A stretch of DNA of 64,000 bases from JBKPNJ01 sp963695705 (GCA_963695705.1 CAVOHB010000006.1:310001-374000), one strand, 5' to 3'; positions 42,454 to 51,833 are shown, counted from the stretch's first letter. Notes: a model not told the origin generated them from the letters alone. Program-made: numbers and translations.

Positions 42454-42489
42454 GTAACAAAGCAGCGCGACATGTCACGTCGGCGCAAC
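42454..42489 (+). promoter_or_regulatory. Candidate GlnR-type operator upstream of amtB
   Basis: GTCAC (42474-42478), six bases, GCAAC (42485-42489) matches the GlnR half-box pattern GTnAC-N6-GAAAC with one mismatch. GTAAC at 42454 lies 20 bases upstream, close to the usual 22-base step. This is the expected place for nitrogen control of amtB-glnB-glnD. Confidence 0.4.
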
Positions 42490-42562
42490 CTCCGGCGCCC
42501 CCCGGCGAAATGTTCACCGCCCATGCTTCTCGACGTCGGACATCCCTGCGTCAGGAGCTGAA

Positions 42563-43909
42563 ATGCCCCACATCAACACAGGCGACACTGCCTGGGTTCT
42601 CATGAGCTCAGCCCTCGTCCTGCTCATGACCCCGGGACTTGCCTTCTTCTACGGCGGCATGGTTCGAGCCAAGAGCGTCCTCAACATGCTGATGATGAGC
42701 ATCGCCACGATCGGCGTCGTCTCCATCCTCTGGGTGCTCTTCGGGTTCTCACTGTCCTTCGGCGACGGCGGGAACGGCCTGATCGGGGGCCTCTCCGACA
42801 TCGGGCTGGGCGACGCCTTCGACAAGGTCGCGATCAACGGCGCGGAGTACCCGATCCCGCTGCTGGTCTTCGCCGCCTTCCAGCTGATGTTCGCGATCAT
42901 CACGCCCGCGCTGATCAGCGGCGCGATCGCCGACCGCGCCAAGTTCGGCGCCTGGGTGGTGTTCGTCGCCGCCTGGGTCACGGTGATCTACTTCCCGGTT
43001 GCGCACTGGGTGTTCGCGTTCGGTGATGCCGACGGCAACGGCGCCGGGTGGCTGGCCAAGATGGGCGTCCTCGACTTCGCCGGCGGTACGGCGGTCCACG
43101 TCAACGCCGGTGCGGCCGGGCTGGCTCTCGCGCTCGTCCTCGGAAAGCGGGTCGGCTGGAAGCGCGACCCGATGCGGCCGCACAGCCTTCCGCTGGTGAT
43201 GCTCGGTGCCAGCCTGCTCTGGTTCGGCTGGTTCGGGTTCAACGCCGGATCCGCCCTGGGAGCGAACGGCGGCGCCTCGCTGGTCTTCATGAACACGCAG
43301 GTCGCCACCGCGTCCGCGGTCCTCGGCTGGCTCGTCGTGGAGAAGCTGCGTGACGGCCACGCAACGACCCTGGGGGCCGCCTCGGGCGCGGTGGCCGGTC
43401 TGGTCGCGATCACGCCGTCGTGCGCGTCGCTGAGTCCCGTCGGCTCGATCGCGCTCGGCCTGCTCGCCGGGGCGCTCTGCGCGCTCGCCGTCTCGCTGAA
43501 GTACCGGTTCGGCTTCGACGACTCCCTGGACGTCGTCGGCGTCCACCTCGTCGGTGGTGCGTTCGGGTCGATAGCGATCGGCTTCCTGGCCGCTCCCCAG
43601 ACGGTCTCCGGTGCCACGGGCCTGCTCTACGGCGGCGGGATGGACGGACTGGAGCTGCTGGGCAAGCAGGCTCTCGCGGTGGTCGCCGTCGGAACCTTCT
43701 CGTTCGTCGGTGCATACATCATCGGCACCATCATCGACAAGACGATGGGCTTCCGCGTCACCGAGGAGGACGAGGTCATGGGCATCGACCAGGTGTTCCA
43801 CGCCGAGTCCGCCTACGAGAACCACGCCAGCCTGGCCAGTACGCGTCCGGAGCCGGCCCTCGCCACCGCCCAGCAGTCCCGTCAGCCTGAGGAGAGGGTG
43901 CACTCATGA
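42563..43909 (+). CDS. amtB: Ammonium transporter
   Basis: A 448-residue Amt protein with about eleven membrane helices. GDTAWVLMSSALVLLMTPGL opens the fold, FYGGMVRAKSVLNM and FAGGTAVHVNAGAAGLALAL carry the pore residues and first twin His, and DVVGVHLVGGAFGSIAIGFL the second. It conducts ammonium and is gated by GlnB/GlnK, whose gene overlaps its stop by four bases (ATGA). Confidence 0.96.
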   Translation: MPHINTGDTAWVLMSSALVLLMTPGLAFFYGGMVRAKSVLNMLMMSIATIGVVSILWVLFGFSLSFGDGGNGLIGGLSDIGLGDAFDKVAINGAEYPIPLLVFAAFQLMFAIITPALISGAIADRAKFGAWVVFVAAWVTVIYFPVAHWVFAFGDADGNGAGWLAKMGVLDFAGGTAVHVNAGAAGLALALVLGKRVGWKRDPMRPHSLPLVMLGASLLWFGWFGFNAGSALGANGGASLVFMNTQVATASAVLGWLVVEKLRDGHATTLGAASGAVAGLVAITPSCASLSPVGSIALGLLAGALCALAVSLKYRFGFDDSLDVVGVHLVGGAFGSIAIGFLAAPQTVSGATGLLYGGGMDGLELLGKQALAVVAVGTFSFVGAYIIGTIIDKTMGFRVTEEDEVMGIDQVFHAESAYENHASLASTRPEPALATAQQSRQPEERVHS

Positions 43910-44244
43910 AGCTCATCACCGCGGTGATCAAGCCGCACCGGCTCGACGACGTGCGGTCCGCCCTGGAGTCGTTCGGTGTCACCGGCATGACGGTCACCGA
44001 GGCCAGTGGATACGGCCGGCAGAAGGGCCACACCGAGGTCTACCGGGGTGCCGAGTACGACGTGGCGCTCGTGCCCAAGGTACGGCTGGAGGTGCTCGTC
44101 GACGACCCCGATGCGACCGATGTCGTCGACATCATCGTCAAGAGCGCCGCGACGGGTCGCATCGGGGACGGCAAGGTCTGGGTGTCCCCGGTCGAGCACG
44201 TCGTCCGCGTCCGGACCGGTGAGCGAGACGCAGCGGCCATCTAG
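43906..44244 (+). CDS. glnB: Nitrogen regulatory protein P-II
   Basis: A 112-residue PII protein. The T-loop GYGRQKGHTEVYRGAEYDV contains Tyr51, the target of adenylylation or uridylylation by GlnD, and the C-terminal GKVWVSPVEHVVRVRTGERD binds ATP. It senses 2-oxoglutarate and energy and binds AmtB. It overlaps amtB and is followed by glnD, the standard actinobacterial nitrogen operon (called glnK in some genomes). Confidence 0.96.
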   Translation: MKLITAVIKPHRLDDVRSALESFGVTGMTVTEASGYGRQKGHTEVYRGAEYDVALVPKVRLEVLVDDPDATDVVDIIVKSAATGRIGDGKVWVSPVEHVVRVRTGERDAAAI

Positions 44245-44276
44245 GCCGGCGCGTCGACGGGTCACGGGAGAGAGGG

Positions 44277-46580
44277 GTGAGCATCGGGGCGTCGAGCACA
44301 GCGCCGCCGAACCCGAGTTCGGCGAAGCGGGGCCCGGTCGAACGCTTCGAGCTGGCCCGGCTGCGGCGGAGCCTCGCGCAGAGCGCCGACGAGCAGCTGG
44401 CCGTGCTTCTGGCGTCCTCCGTCAACGCGCTCGACGGTCCGGCCACCGGGATCAGCCTGGTCGCCGTCGGCGGGTACGGCCGGCTGGAGCTGTCACCGCA
44501 CAGCGATCTCGATGTCGTGCTGATCCACGCCGACAGCCACTCAGAATCCATGGTCGCGGACCTTGCGGACCGGATCTGGTACCCCTTGTGGGACAAGGGG
44601 TACCAGATCGACCATGCCGTCCGGTCGGTCGACCAGACCACGCTCGCCGCCGCCCAGGATCTGCGCGTCGCCCTGGGGATGCTGGACGCACGACATGTCG
44701 CCGGCGACGGCGCCCTGACGCTCGCGGTGCGGAGCAACCTGCTGGCCCAGTGGCGGCGCTCGGCCCGAGCCCGGCTGCCTGAGCTGGCGGAGCTGTCGCG
44801 GACCCGGGCGGTGGCCGTCGGTGACCTCGCGCATCTGGCCGTACCGGACCTGAAGGAGGCCAAAGGAGGCCTTCGCGACGCGACCGTGCTGAGTGCGCTG
44901 GTCGCCACCTGGCTGGTCGACGTCCCACACGCCGAGCTGCAGCGCCAGCGTCACACCCTGCTCGACGTCCGCGACGCCCTGCACCTGGTGGCCGGACGCG
45001 CCACCGACCGGCTGCGCCCGGAGTTCCTGGCGGACGTCGCCGACCTGCTCGGCGGCGACGCCGACGACATACGGCACGACGTGTGCGAGGCCGGCCGGGG
45101 TATCGCCCACATCTGCGATCTGACCTGGCGCCGGGTCGAGCACCTGCTCGCCGCTCCCCGGCGCCGCTCCGGTCGAGGACCCGAGCAGATCCCTCTGGTC
45201 CCGGGAGTGGCCCGCCAGGAGGACGAGATCGTCCTGACCGCCCATGCCGATCCGCCCAGCGATCCCGTACTGGTGCTCCGCGCCGCCGTGGCGGCGGCCG
45301 AACGGCGGCTCATGCTCTCGCCGGTCTCGGCGGTGTCGATGGCGCGTACCGGCGCGGACATGCCGGTCCCCTGGCCGGCGGCCGCGCGGGACCTACTCGC
45401 CCGCCTGCTGGGTTCCGGGCCGGCCCTGGTGGAGACCTGGGAGACCCTCGACCAGGCCGGGGCCGTCTCCCGGCTGTTTCCGGAGTGGTCCGCGGTGCGG
45501 TCCCTGGCCCCCCGCTCCTCGGTCCACCGCCACACGGTCGACCGGCATATGGTGCAGACGTGTGTTGAAGCCGCGGCGCTGGTGCGGCGGGTCGCCCGTC
45601 CGGACCTGCTGTTCGTCGCCTCGCTCCTGCATGACATCGGCAAGGCACAGCCGGGTGACCACAGCGAGTCGGGAGAGGTGCTGACCTGGCAGATCGCCCG
45701 CAGGCTCGGCTACGACAGCGGTGACGCCGCGACCGTCGCGATGCTGGTTCGCCGCCATCTGCTGCTGATCGAGACGGCGACCAGGCGAGACCTCGACGAC
45801 CCGGCGACGGCCCGGGCTGTCGCCAACGTCGTCGGTACGGGCGCCCGGCTCGATCTGCTGACGGCCCTCACCGAGGCTGATGCACGGGCCACCGGGCCGG
45901 CCGCCTGGACGACGTGGCGCCAGCAGCTGGTCTCGGATCTCGTGCGTCGTGTCCGCTCCGAGCTCGGGCCGACTCCGGTCTTCGCCCGGACGCCTCGCCG
46001 GCGGCGCGTGCCCCGTGTGACGGGCGACTTCACCCTGCTGGTCACGGCGAGCGAGTCCGGCGCCAGGCTCGAGTTCGCCGCTCCCGACCGGATCGGCCTG
46101 CTGTCGGCCGTGGCCGGCAGCCTGGCACTGCTCAACCTGCCGGTGCGACGTGCCGATGTGCACACCGAACGCGGCACCGGCGTGTCGAGCTGGCACGTGG
46201 GCGGTGAGGCGGTCGACGAGCCGCGGCTGCGCGACGTGCTGCGCCGGGCCCTGACCGGTCACGGCCTGGACCGGGTCAGACGCGCGTCCGCAGGTCAGGC
46301 TGGGCCAGCCCCCAGCGTCGTCGTGCACCCTGATGCGTCGCAGTCCGCGACCGTGCTGGAGGTACGTGCGTCGGACCGGCCCGGCCTGCTGTACGACATC
46401 TGCCGGGTCCTCGAGCGGCTGCAGCTCGACATCCGCTCGGCACACCTCAACACGGTCGGGCCGCAGGCCGTGGACGTGTTCTATGTGTGCGGTCCGGACG
46501 GCCGGCCGCTGGGGGAGCGTGCGCGCGAGGTGGCCGACGTGCTGGGAGACTCCCTGGCGTCGAGTCCGATCGACACGTGA
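44277..46580 (+). CDS. glnD: PII nucleotidyltransferase/removing enzyme GlnD
   Basis: A 767-residue bifunctional sensor. The nucleotidyltransferase site GGYGRLELSPHSDLDVVLIH is near residue 62, the HD hydrolase site (FVASLLHDIGKAQPGDHSES) near residue 450, and two ACT domains near residues 580-665 and 690-765 (LEFAAPDRIGLLSAVAGSLA, VLEVRASDRPGLLYDICRVL) bind glutamine. In actinobacteria it adenylylates PII. GTG start 32 bases after glnB. The NT-domain coding sequence contains a perfect 17-bp inverted repeat (44573-44609). Confidence 0.95.
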   Translation: MSIGASSTAPPNPSSAKRGPVERFELARLRRSLAQSADEQLAVLLASSVNALDGPATGISLVAVGGYGRLELSPHSDLDVVLIHADSHSESMVADLADRIWYPLWDKGYQIDHAVRSVDQTTLAAAQDLRVALGMLDARHVAGDGALTLAVRSNLLAQWRRSARARLPELAELSRTRAVAVGDLAHLAVPDLKEAKGGLRDATVLSALVATWLVDVPHAELQRQRHTLLDVRDALHLVAGRATDRLRPEFLADVADLLGGDADDIRHDVCEAGRGIAHICDLTWRRVEHLLAAPRRRSGRGPEQIPLVPGVARQEDEIVLTAHADPPSDPVLVLRAAVAAAERRLMLSPVSAVSMARTGADMPVPWPAAARDLLARLLGSGPALVETWETLDQAGAVSRLFPEWSAVRSLAPRSSVHRHTVDRHMVQTCVEAAALVRRVARPDLLFVASLLHDIGKAQPGDHSESGEVLTWQIARRLGYDSGDAATVAMLVRRHLLLIETATRRDLDDPATARAVANVVGTGARLDLLTALTEADARATGPAAWTTWRQQLVSDLVRRVRSELGPTPVFARTPRRRRVPRVTGDFTLLVTASESGARLEFAAPDRIGLLSAVAGSLALLNLPVRRADVHTERGTGVSSWHVGGEAVDEPRLRDVLRRALTGHGLDRVRRASAGQAGPAPSVVVHPDASQSATVLEVRASDRPGLLYDICRVLERLQLDIRSAHLNTVGPQAVDVFYVCGPDGRPLGERAREVADVLGDSLASSPIDT
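44573..44609 (+). repeat. Perfect 17-bp inverted repeat inside glnD
   Basis: GATCTGGTACCCCTTGT (44573-44589) and ACAAGGGGTACCAGATC (44593-44609) are exact reverse complements around a GGG loop. They encode IWYPLWDKGYQI of the nucleotidyltransferase domain. In mRNA this would be a very stable hairpin. Confidence 0.95.
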
Positions 46581-46646
46581 CCGCTCGGGCTACCCTTGCC
46601 GACTAGACCAGAACCTTAGACTGGAAACTGACCGCAAGGACTCGTC

Positions 46647-48212
46647 GTGTTCGCCACTCTGCAAGACCGTCTCGCCGCCACGTTCAAGAACCTCCGTGGC
46701 AAGGGTCGGCTCTCCGAAGCCGACATCGATGCCAGCGCCCGCGAGATCCGGGTCGCGCTGCTCGAGGCGGACGTCGCGCTGCCCGCCGTCCGGGCGTTCA
46801 TCGCGGCGGTCAAGGAGCGCGCCCGCGGCGCGGAGGTCAGCGAGGCCCTCAACCCGGCCCAGCAGGTCATCAAGATCGTGAACGAGGAGCTCATCACGAT
46901 CCTCGGTGGTGAGACACGGCGGCTGCGGTTCGCGAAGAACCCCCCGACGGTGATCCTGCTGGCCGGCCTGCAGGGCACCGGCAAGACCACGCTCGCCGCG
47001 AAGCTGGGTCGCTGGCTGAAGGAGCAGGGCAGCTCGCCGCTCCTTGTCGCCGCGGACCTGCAAAGGCCGAACGCCGTCACCCAGCTGCAGGTGGTTGGTG
47101 AGCAGGCCGGTGTGACGGTGTTCGCACCCGAACCGGGTGGCGGGACCGGGGATCCGGTCGATGTCGCCCGTCGCGGAATCGACGAGGCCAGGCGCACACT
47201 CCACGACGTGGTGATCGTCGACACAGCCGGGCGGCTGGGCATCGACGCGGACCTGATGGCGCAGGCAGCCCGGATCCGCAACGCCGTCAAGCCCGACGAG
47301 ACGCTCTTCGTCGTCGACGCGATGATCGGCCAGGACGCGGTCACGACCGCGCTGGCGTTCCTCGACGGAGTCGGTTTCGACGGGGTCGTACTCACCAAGC
47401 TCGATGGCGACGCTCGCGGTGGCGCTGCGCTGTCAGTCGCACAGGTCACCGGCCGGCAGGTGATGTTCGCCTCCAACGGCGAGAAGCTCACCGACTTCGA
47501 CGTGTTCCACCCCGACCGGATGGCCTCCCGGATCCTCGGCATGGGCGACATGCTCACGCTGATCGAGCAGGCGGAGAAGGCCTTCGACGCCGACCAGGCC
47601 GCCGCGACCGCGGCCAAGCTGCAGGGCACCGGCGGCGACTTCACCCTCGACGACTTCCTGCAGCAGATGCAGGCGGTCCGCAAGATGGGGTCGCTCAGCA
47701 AGATCTTCGGGATGCTGCCCGGGATGGGGCAGTACCGCGACCAGATCGAGAGCATCGACGAGCGGGAGATCGACCGCCTCCAGGCGGTGATCCTGTCGAT
47801 GACTCCCGCCGAGCGGGCCAACCCGAAGCTGATCGACGGTTCGCGGCGGGCCCGGATCGCACGCGGTTCGGGAAGCCAGGTATCCGACGTCAACGGGCTC
47901 GTCGACAGGTTCTTCGAGGCGCGCAAGATGATGACGGCGATGGCCAACGGGCAGGGAATGCCGGGACTGCCCGGGATGCCGGGCATGGGCAAGCGCGGCA
48001 AGGCCAGGCAGGTGGCGAAGAAGGGCAAGGCCAAGCGCGGGTCGGGCAACCCGGCCAAGCGCGCAGCGGCTGAGCAGGCCGGCGCGCAACGGCGCGCAGC
48101 GGCGCCCGGCGAGGTCCCGTCCGCGTTCGGTGGCGGCGGGAAGGCGGCCGAGCTGCCGGAGGACTTCGAGCTCCCGAAGGAGTTCCGCAACCTGCTGCCA
48201 CCCACCAAGTAG
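46647..48212 (+). CDS. ffh: Signal recognition particle protein Ffh
   Basis: A 521-residue SRP54 homologue. N domain, then G1 LAGLQGTGKTTLAAKLGRWL, ADLQRPNAVTQLQ, DTAGRLGIDADLMAQA, TKLDGDARGGAALSV, and a Met-rich M domain (FLQQMQAVRKMGSLSKIFGM, LPGMGQYRDQIES) that binds signal peptides and 4.5S RNA. The C-terminal tail of about 90 residues is Gly/Met/Lys/Ala-rich and longer than in E. coli, as usual in actinobacteria. GTG start. Confidence 0.96.
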   Translation: MFATLQDRLAATFKNLRGKGRLSEADIDASAREIRVALLEADVALPAVRAFIAAVKERARGAEVSEALNPAQQVIKIVNEELITILGGETRRLRFAKNPPTVILLAGLQGTGKTTLAAKLGRWLKEQGSSPLLVAADLQRPNAVTQLQVVGEQAGVTVFAPEPGGGTGDPVDVARRGIDEARRTLHDVVIVDTAGRLGIDADLMAQAARIRNAVKPDETLFVVDAMIGQDAVTTALAFLDGVGFDGVVLTKLDGDARGGAALSVAQVTGRQVMFASNGEKLTDFDVFHPDRMASRILGMGDMLTLIEQAEKAFDADQAAATAAKLQGTGGDFTLDDFLQQMQAVRKMGSLSKIFGMLPGMGQYRDQIESIDEREIDRLQAVILSMTPAERANPKLIDGSRRARIARGSGSQVSDVNGLVDRFFEARKMMTAMANGQGMPGLPGMPGMGKRGKARQVAKKGKAKRGSGNPAKRAAAEQAGAQRRAAAPGEVPSAFGGGGKAAELPEDFELPKEFRNLLPPTK

Positions 48213-48284
48213 CACCCGCAGCGCACGCCTGGCCGACGTCCCACCGGCCGGTCGAACGCCCCTGGTCCCGGTACCGTCGGGTTC

Positions 48285-49361
48285 ATGACCGACGCCTTCG
48301 CCGTTCGCGGGTACGTGCTGCCGGAGGGCGAGCGCCGGGAGGTCTTCGTGGTCGAGGGTCGGATCACCTTCGAGCCGGTGGCCGACGCCGACGTCGCCGC
48401 GGAGGGCTGGATCGTGCCGGGGCTCGTGGACGCCCACTGCCACGTGGGGCTCGATGAGAACGGCGCCGTGCCGGACGACGTCGCGGAGCAGCAGGCGCTT
48501 GACGACCGCGCGACCGGGACACTCCTGATGCGAGACGCGGGGTCGCCCGCCGACACGAGATGGATCGACGACCGTGCCGACCTGCCGAGGATCATCCGTG
48601 CCGGCCGGCACATCGCACGCACGAAGCGCTACATCCGCAACTACGGGCACGAGATCGAGCCGGCGGAGCTTCCCGACTACGTCGCGATGGAGGCCAAGCG
48701 CGGCGACGGTTGGGTCAAGCTCGTCGGGGACTGGATCGACCGCGACGCCGGTGACCTGACGCCCTGCTGGCCGCGGGACGCGGTCGAGGCCGCGATCGAG
48801 ACCGCCCACGCGCACGGCGCGCGTGTCACCGCCCACGTCTTCGGAGAGGACGCGCTGCCGGATCTGATCGAGTCGGGCATCGACTGCATCGAGCACGGCA
48901 CCGGCCTGTCGGCCGACCTGGTCGACGCGATGGCGTCGCGCGGGATCGCGCTGGTTCCCACGGCCGTGCAGGTGGACAACTTCCCGCAGTACGCCGCGGC
49001 CGGTGAGTCGAGATACCCGACGTACGCCCGGCACATGCGCGACCTGCACGCCCGACGCCGCGAGACCATCCGAGGCGCGTACGAGGCGGGCGTACCGATC
49101 TACGCAGGCAGCGACTCCGGCGGAGCGCTTCCGCACGGCATCATCGCGAGCGAGGTCCAGGCGCTGGCGGGATACGGCATCGGCGCAGCCGACGCGCTCG
49201 GCGCCGCGTCGTGGCGTGCCCGGGAGTGGCTGGGCCGGGAGTCGACGCTGAGCGAGGGCGCGGAGGCCGACTTCGTCGTCTACCCGCGCAACCCGCTCGA
49301 CGACCTGCGCGTACTCGAGCAACCCGCCCGCATCGTGCTCCGCGGCCGCATCGTGGCCTGA
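48285..49361 (+). CDS. Amidohydrolase family protein
   Basis: A 358-residue metal-dependent hydrolase. VPGLVDAHCHVG carries the first metal His pair, VTAHVFGEDALPDLIESGID and CIEHGTGL the later His residues, and IYAGSDSGG the catalytic Asp. The terminal part returns to the beta-sandwich domain (LSEGAEADFVVYPRNPLDDL). The substrate is unknown; the family includes imidazolonepropionase-like and prolidase-like enzymes. Its place between ffh and rpsP is conserved in actinobacteria (Rv2915c position). Confidence 0.88.
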   Translation: MTDAFAVRGYVLPEGERREVFVVEGRITFEPVADADVAAEGWIVPGLVDAHCHVGLDENGAVPDDVAEQQALDDRATGTLLMRDAGSPADTRWIDDRADLPRIIRAGRHIARTKRYIRNYGHEIEPAELPDYVAMEAKRGDGWVKLVGDWIDRDAGDLTPCWPRDAVEAAIETAHAHGARVTAHVFGEDALPDLIESGIDCIEHGTGLSADLVDAMASRGIALVPTAVQVDNFPQYAAAGESRYPTYARHMRDLHARRRETIRGAYEAGVPIYAGSDSGGALPHGIIASEVQALAGYGIGAADALGAASWRAREWLGRESTLSEGAEADFVVYPRNPLDDLRVLEQPARIVLRGRIVA

Positions 49362-49413
49362 CGTCGAAACCTCGGACTCGGCGCGCGGCTGGCACCATCC
49401 GTCGATGCGTCGA

Positions 49414-49443
49414 TTACGTGCAGACGGCTGTGTCTGGCAGAAT
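49414..49443 (+). promoter_or_regulatory. Candidate rpsP promoter
   Basis: TTACGT (49414-49419), 18 bases, CAGAAT (49438-49443). The -10 region resembles the one seen before rplS. The leader to GTG 49578 would be about 128 bases. Confidence 0.4.
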
Positions 49444-49577
49444 GAACGGTCGAATCCGCGTGCGTCCGGGCCCTCTCATCCCGTGCCGCCGGCGGATCAG
49501 CCGGGCCGGCTCCGCAACCCCACGCGGACAGCCGCCGACCCATCACCGTGCACAGACGTTAGGGAGACCCCACACCC

Positions 49578-50159
49578 GTGGCCGTCAAGATAAGGCTCAA
49601 GCGCATGGGCAAGATCCGTGCGCCGTACTACCGGATCGTCGTCGCCGACTCGCGCACCAAGCGCGATGGTCGGGTGATCGAGCAGATCGGCAAGTACCAC
49701 CCCAAGAGCGACCCGTCGTTCATCGAGGTCGACTCCGAGCGCGCACAGTACTGGCTGGGCGTCGGCGCCCAGCCGAGCGAGCCCGTGGCTGCGATCCTCA
49801 AGCTCACCGGCGACTGGCAGAAGTACAGGGGCGAACCCGCGCCCGCGCCACTGCTCGAGGCCCGCGCGCGGCGGGACAAGTCCGACATCTTCAACGAGGC
49901 GCTGCAAGAGGCGCACAACGAACCCAGGAGCGAGGCCGTCACCCCGCGGCGGGCCACCAAGAAGGCCGCCGCGGCGGCCGCCCCGGCAGAGACCGGGCCG
50001 GCCGAAACACCGCCGGCGACGACCCCGCCGGCCGCGGCCGCGGCCGAGCCCGTGCCGGACGCCGTCTCGCCGCCCGCCGATGAGACCCCGGCAGGGGTTG
50101 AGGAGGTCGTCGCCGAGGCCGAGACCATCGGCGACCCGCCCGCCGCCAGCGACGGTTGA
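49578..50159 (+). CDS. rpsP: 30S ribosomal protein S16
   Basis: A 193-residue S16. The core (AVKIRLKRMGKIRAPYYRIV, ADSRTKRDGRVIEQIGKYHP) is normal and about 85 residues long. The C-terminal half is an Ala/Pro/Thr/Glu-rich extension starting near residue 115, longer than in E. coli but common in actinobacteria. GTG start. It overlaps khpA (TTGA), first gene of rpsP-khpA-rimM-trmD. Confidence 0.95.
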   Translation: MAVKIRLKRMGKIRAPYYRIVVADSRTKRDGRVIEQIGKYHPKSDPSFIEVDSERAQYWLGVGAQPSEPVAAILKLTGDWQKYRGEPAPAPLLEARARRDKSDIFNEALQEAHNEPRSEAVTPRRATKKAAAAAAPAETGPAETPPATTPPAAAAAEPVPDAVSPPADETPAGVEEVVAEAETIGDPPAASDG

Positions 50160-50407
50160 GTCCGGTGCTGACGGAGGCGCTGGAGCACCTGGTACGCGGG
50201 ATCGTCACGCATCCGGACGACGTCGCGGTGCGCACCCGCGAACAGCACCGGGGACCGGTGATCGAGGTGCGGGTCCACCCCGACGACCTGGGAAAGGTGA
50301 TCGGCCGGGCCGGGCGCACGGCGACCGCGCTGCGCACGGTGATCGGAGCCCTCGCCGGCAAGGGCGGGGCCAGGGTCGACTTCGTCGACGTCGACAAACG
50401 CCGTTGA
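50156..50407 (+). CDS. khpA: KH-domain RNA-binding protein KhpA
   Basis: An 83-residue single KH domain protein: LTEALEHLVRGIVTHPDDVA and the GxxG loop in VIGRAGRTATALRTVI. It probably binds RNA together with KhpB. TTG 50156 overlaps the rpsP stop; GTG 50165 is an alternative. It overlaps rimM by four bases (TTGA). Confidence 0.93.
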   Translation: MSPVLTEALEHLVRGIVTHPDDVAVRTREQHRGPVIEVRVHPDDLGKVIGRAGRTATALRTVIGALAGKGGARVDFVDVDKRR

Positions 50408-50997
50408 CCGAACCGGAGACGGTTCAGGTCGTGATCGGCCGAATCGGCCGCGCACACGGACTGCGCGGCGAGGTGTCGGTCGACGTCCGCACCGACGAGC
50501 CCGACCGCCGGTTCGCCGCCGGAGTCGTGGTCGCCAGCACCGCGCCGGCGCATCCGACCCTGACGGTCCAGCTGGCCCGACCACACGGATCTCGCTGGCT
50601 GCTGACCTTCTCCGAGGTCTCCGACCGGGAGTCCGCCGATGCGCTGCGCGGGTCGATGCTGACGCTCCAGGTGCCGTCGCAGGAGCGACCCGACGATCCC
50701 GCGGAGTACTACGACCATCAGCTGGTCGGACTCCGCGCCCGTACCACCGGAGGCGACGAGGTGGGCACCGTCGAGCATCTCATCCACCTCCCGGCGCAGG
50801 ACGTGCTCTCGGTGCGTCGCAGCGATGGGGTGGAGGTGCTCGTCCCGTTCGTCGCCGAGCTCGTGCCAGAGGTCGACTCGGCCGCCGGCACCCTCACGAT
50901 CGACAGCCGTCCGGGGCTGCTCGACCCGGAGCCCCTGAACCAGACCGACGAGGTCGAGGATCCCGCCGGTCCATCGCGTCGCGACGGGCCGCGGTAG
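50404..50997 (+). CDS. rimM: Ribosome maturation factor RimM
   Basis: A 197-residue two-domain factor for 30S assembly, binding S19. The N-domain is VVIGRIGRAHGLRGEVSVDV, and the PRC-barrel has EYYDHQLVGLRARTTGGDEV and VLVPFVAELVPEVD. TTG 50404 overlaps khpA; GTG 50431 is an alternative start. A short Pro/Asp/Glu-rich tail ends eight bases before trmD. Confidence 0.93.
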   Translation: MTEPETVQVVIGRIGRAHGLRGEVSVDVRTDEPDRRFAAGVVVASTAPAHPTLTVQLARPHGSRWLLTFSEVSDRESADALRGSMLTLQVPSQERPDDPAEYYDHQLVGLRARTTGGDEVGTVEHLIHLPAQDVLSVRRSDGVEVLVPFVAELVPEVDSAAGTLTIDSRPGLLDPEPLNQTDEVEDPAGPSRRDGPR

Positions 50998-51005
50998 GCC
51001 GTCGC

Positions 51006-51791
51006 ATGCGCATCGACATCGTGTCGATCTTTCCGGACTACCTCTCGCCGCTCCGGCTCTCGCTGGTCGGGAAGGCCCAGGAGTCGGGTCTGGTCGACGT
51101 CCACGTGCACGACCTGCGGAGCTGGACCCACGACCGGCATCGCACCGTCGACGACACGCCGGCAGGCGGCGGCGCTGGGATGGTGATGCGACCCGAGCCC
51201 TGGGGCGAGGCGCTGGATGAGCTGTCCGGGCTTTACACGCGTCCCCGACTGATAGTGCCGACGCCGGCCGGACATCGGTTCACACAGGCCCGGGCCGAGG
51301 CGCTCGCGGCGGAGCCGTGGCTGATCTTCGCGTGCGGACGCTACGAGGGGATCGACCAGCGGGTCCTCGACCACGCGGCGACCCGGATGCCGGTCGAGGA
51401 GATCAGCATCGGGGACTTCGTGCTCTCCGGTGGAGAGGCCGCCGCGCTCGTGATCGTCGAGGCCGTCGTCCGGTTGCTTCCTGGCTTCATGGGCAACCCC
51501 GCATCGCTGAGCGAGGAGTCCCACGGCACCGGCGGCGACGGTGGCCTGCTGGAGTACCCGCTCTACACCAAGCCGGCTTCGTGGCGCGGGCTGGAGGTGC
51601 CGGACGTACTGACGTCGGGCAACCACGCGTTGGTGGCGCGGTGGCGTCGTGACCAGGGTCTGCGCCGGACCGCGGATCGCCGGCCCGACCTGATCGCCGC
51701 GCTCGACCCCGCGGCGCTGGACGCGCACGACCGGGCGGTGCTGGCCGAGCGGGCCGACCGCGAGCGGCCCTCGGACCACGCCGAGGCCTGA
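51006..51791 (+). CDS. trmD: tRNA (guanine-N(1)-)-methyltransferase
   Basis: A 261-residue SPOUT methyltransferase that makes m1G37 in tRNA. MRIDIVSIFPDYLSPLRLSL starts the protein, DDTPAGGGAGMVMRPEP and FACGRYEGIDQRVLDHAATR are substrate loops, and ISIGDFVLSGGEAAALVIVE is the trefoil-knot SAM site. Last gene of the rpsP operon. Full length. Confidence 0.96.
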   Translation: MRIDIVSIFPDYLSPLRLSLVGKAQESGLVDVHVHDLRSWTHDRHRTVDDTPAGGGAGMVMRPEPWGEALDELSGLYTRPRLIVPTPAGHRFTQARAEALAAEPWLIFACGRYEGIDQRVLDHAATRMPVEEISIGDFVLSGGEAAALVIVEAVVRLLPGFMGNPASLSEESHGTGGDGGLLEYPLYTKPASWRGLEVPDVLTSGNHALVARWRRDQGLRRTADRRPDLIAALDPAALDAHDRAVLAERADRERPSDHAEA

Positions 51792-51833
51792 TCCGGGCGC
51801 TTCGAGCCGGGCGTTGGGTCCGGTCCCGGCCGA

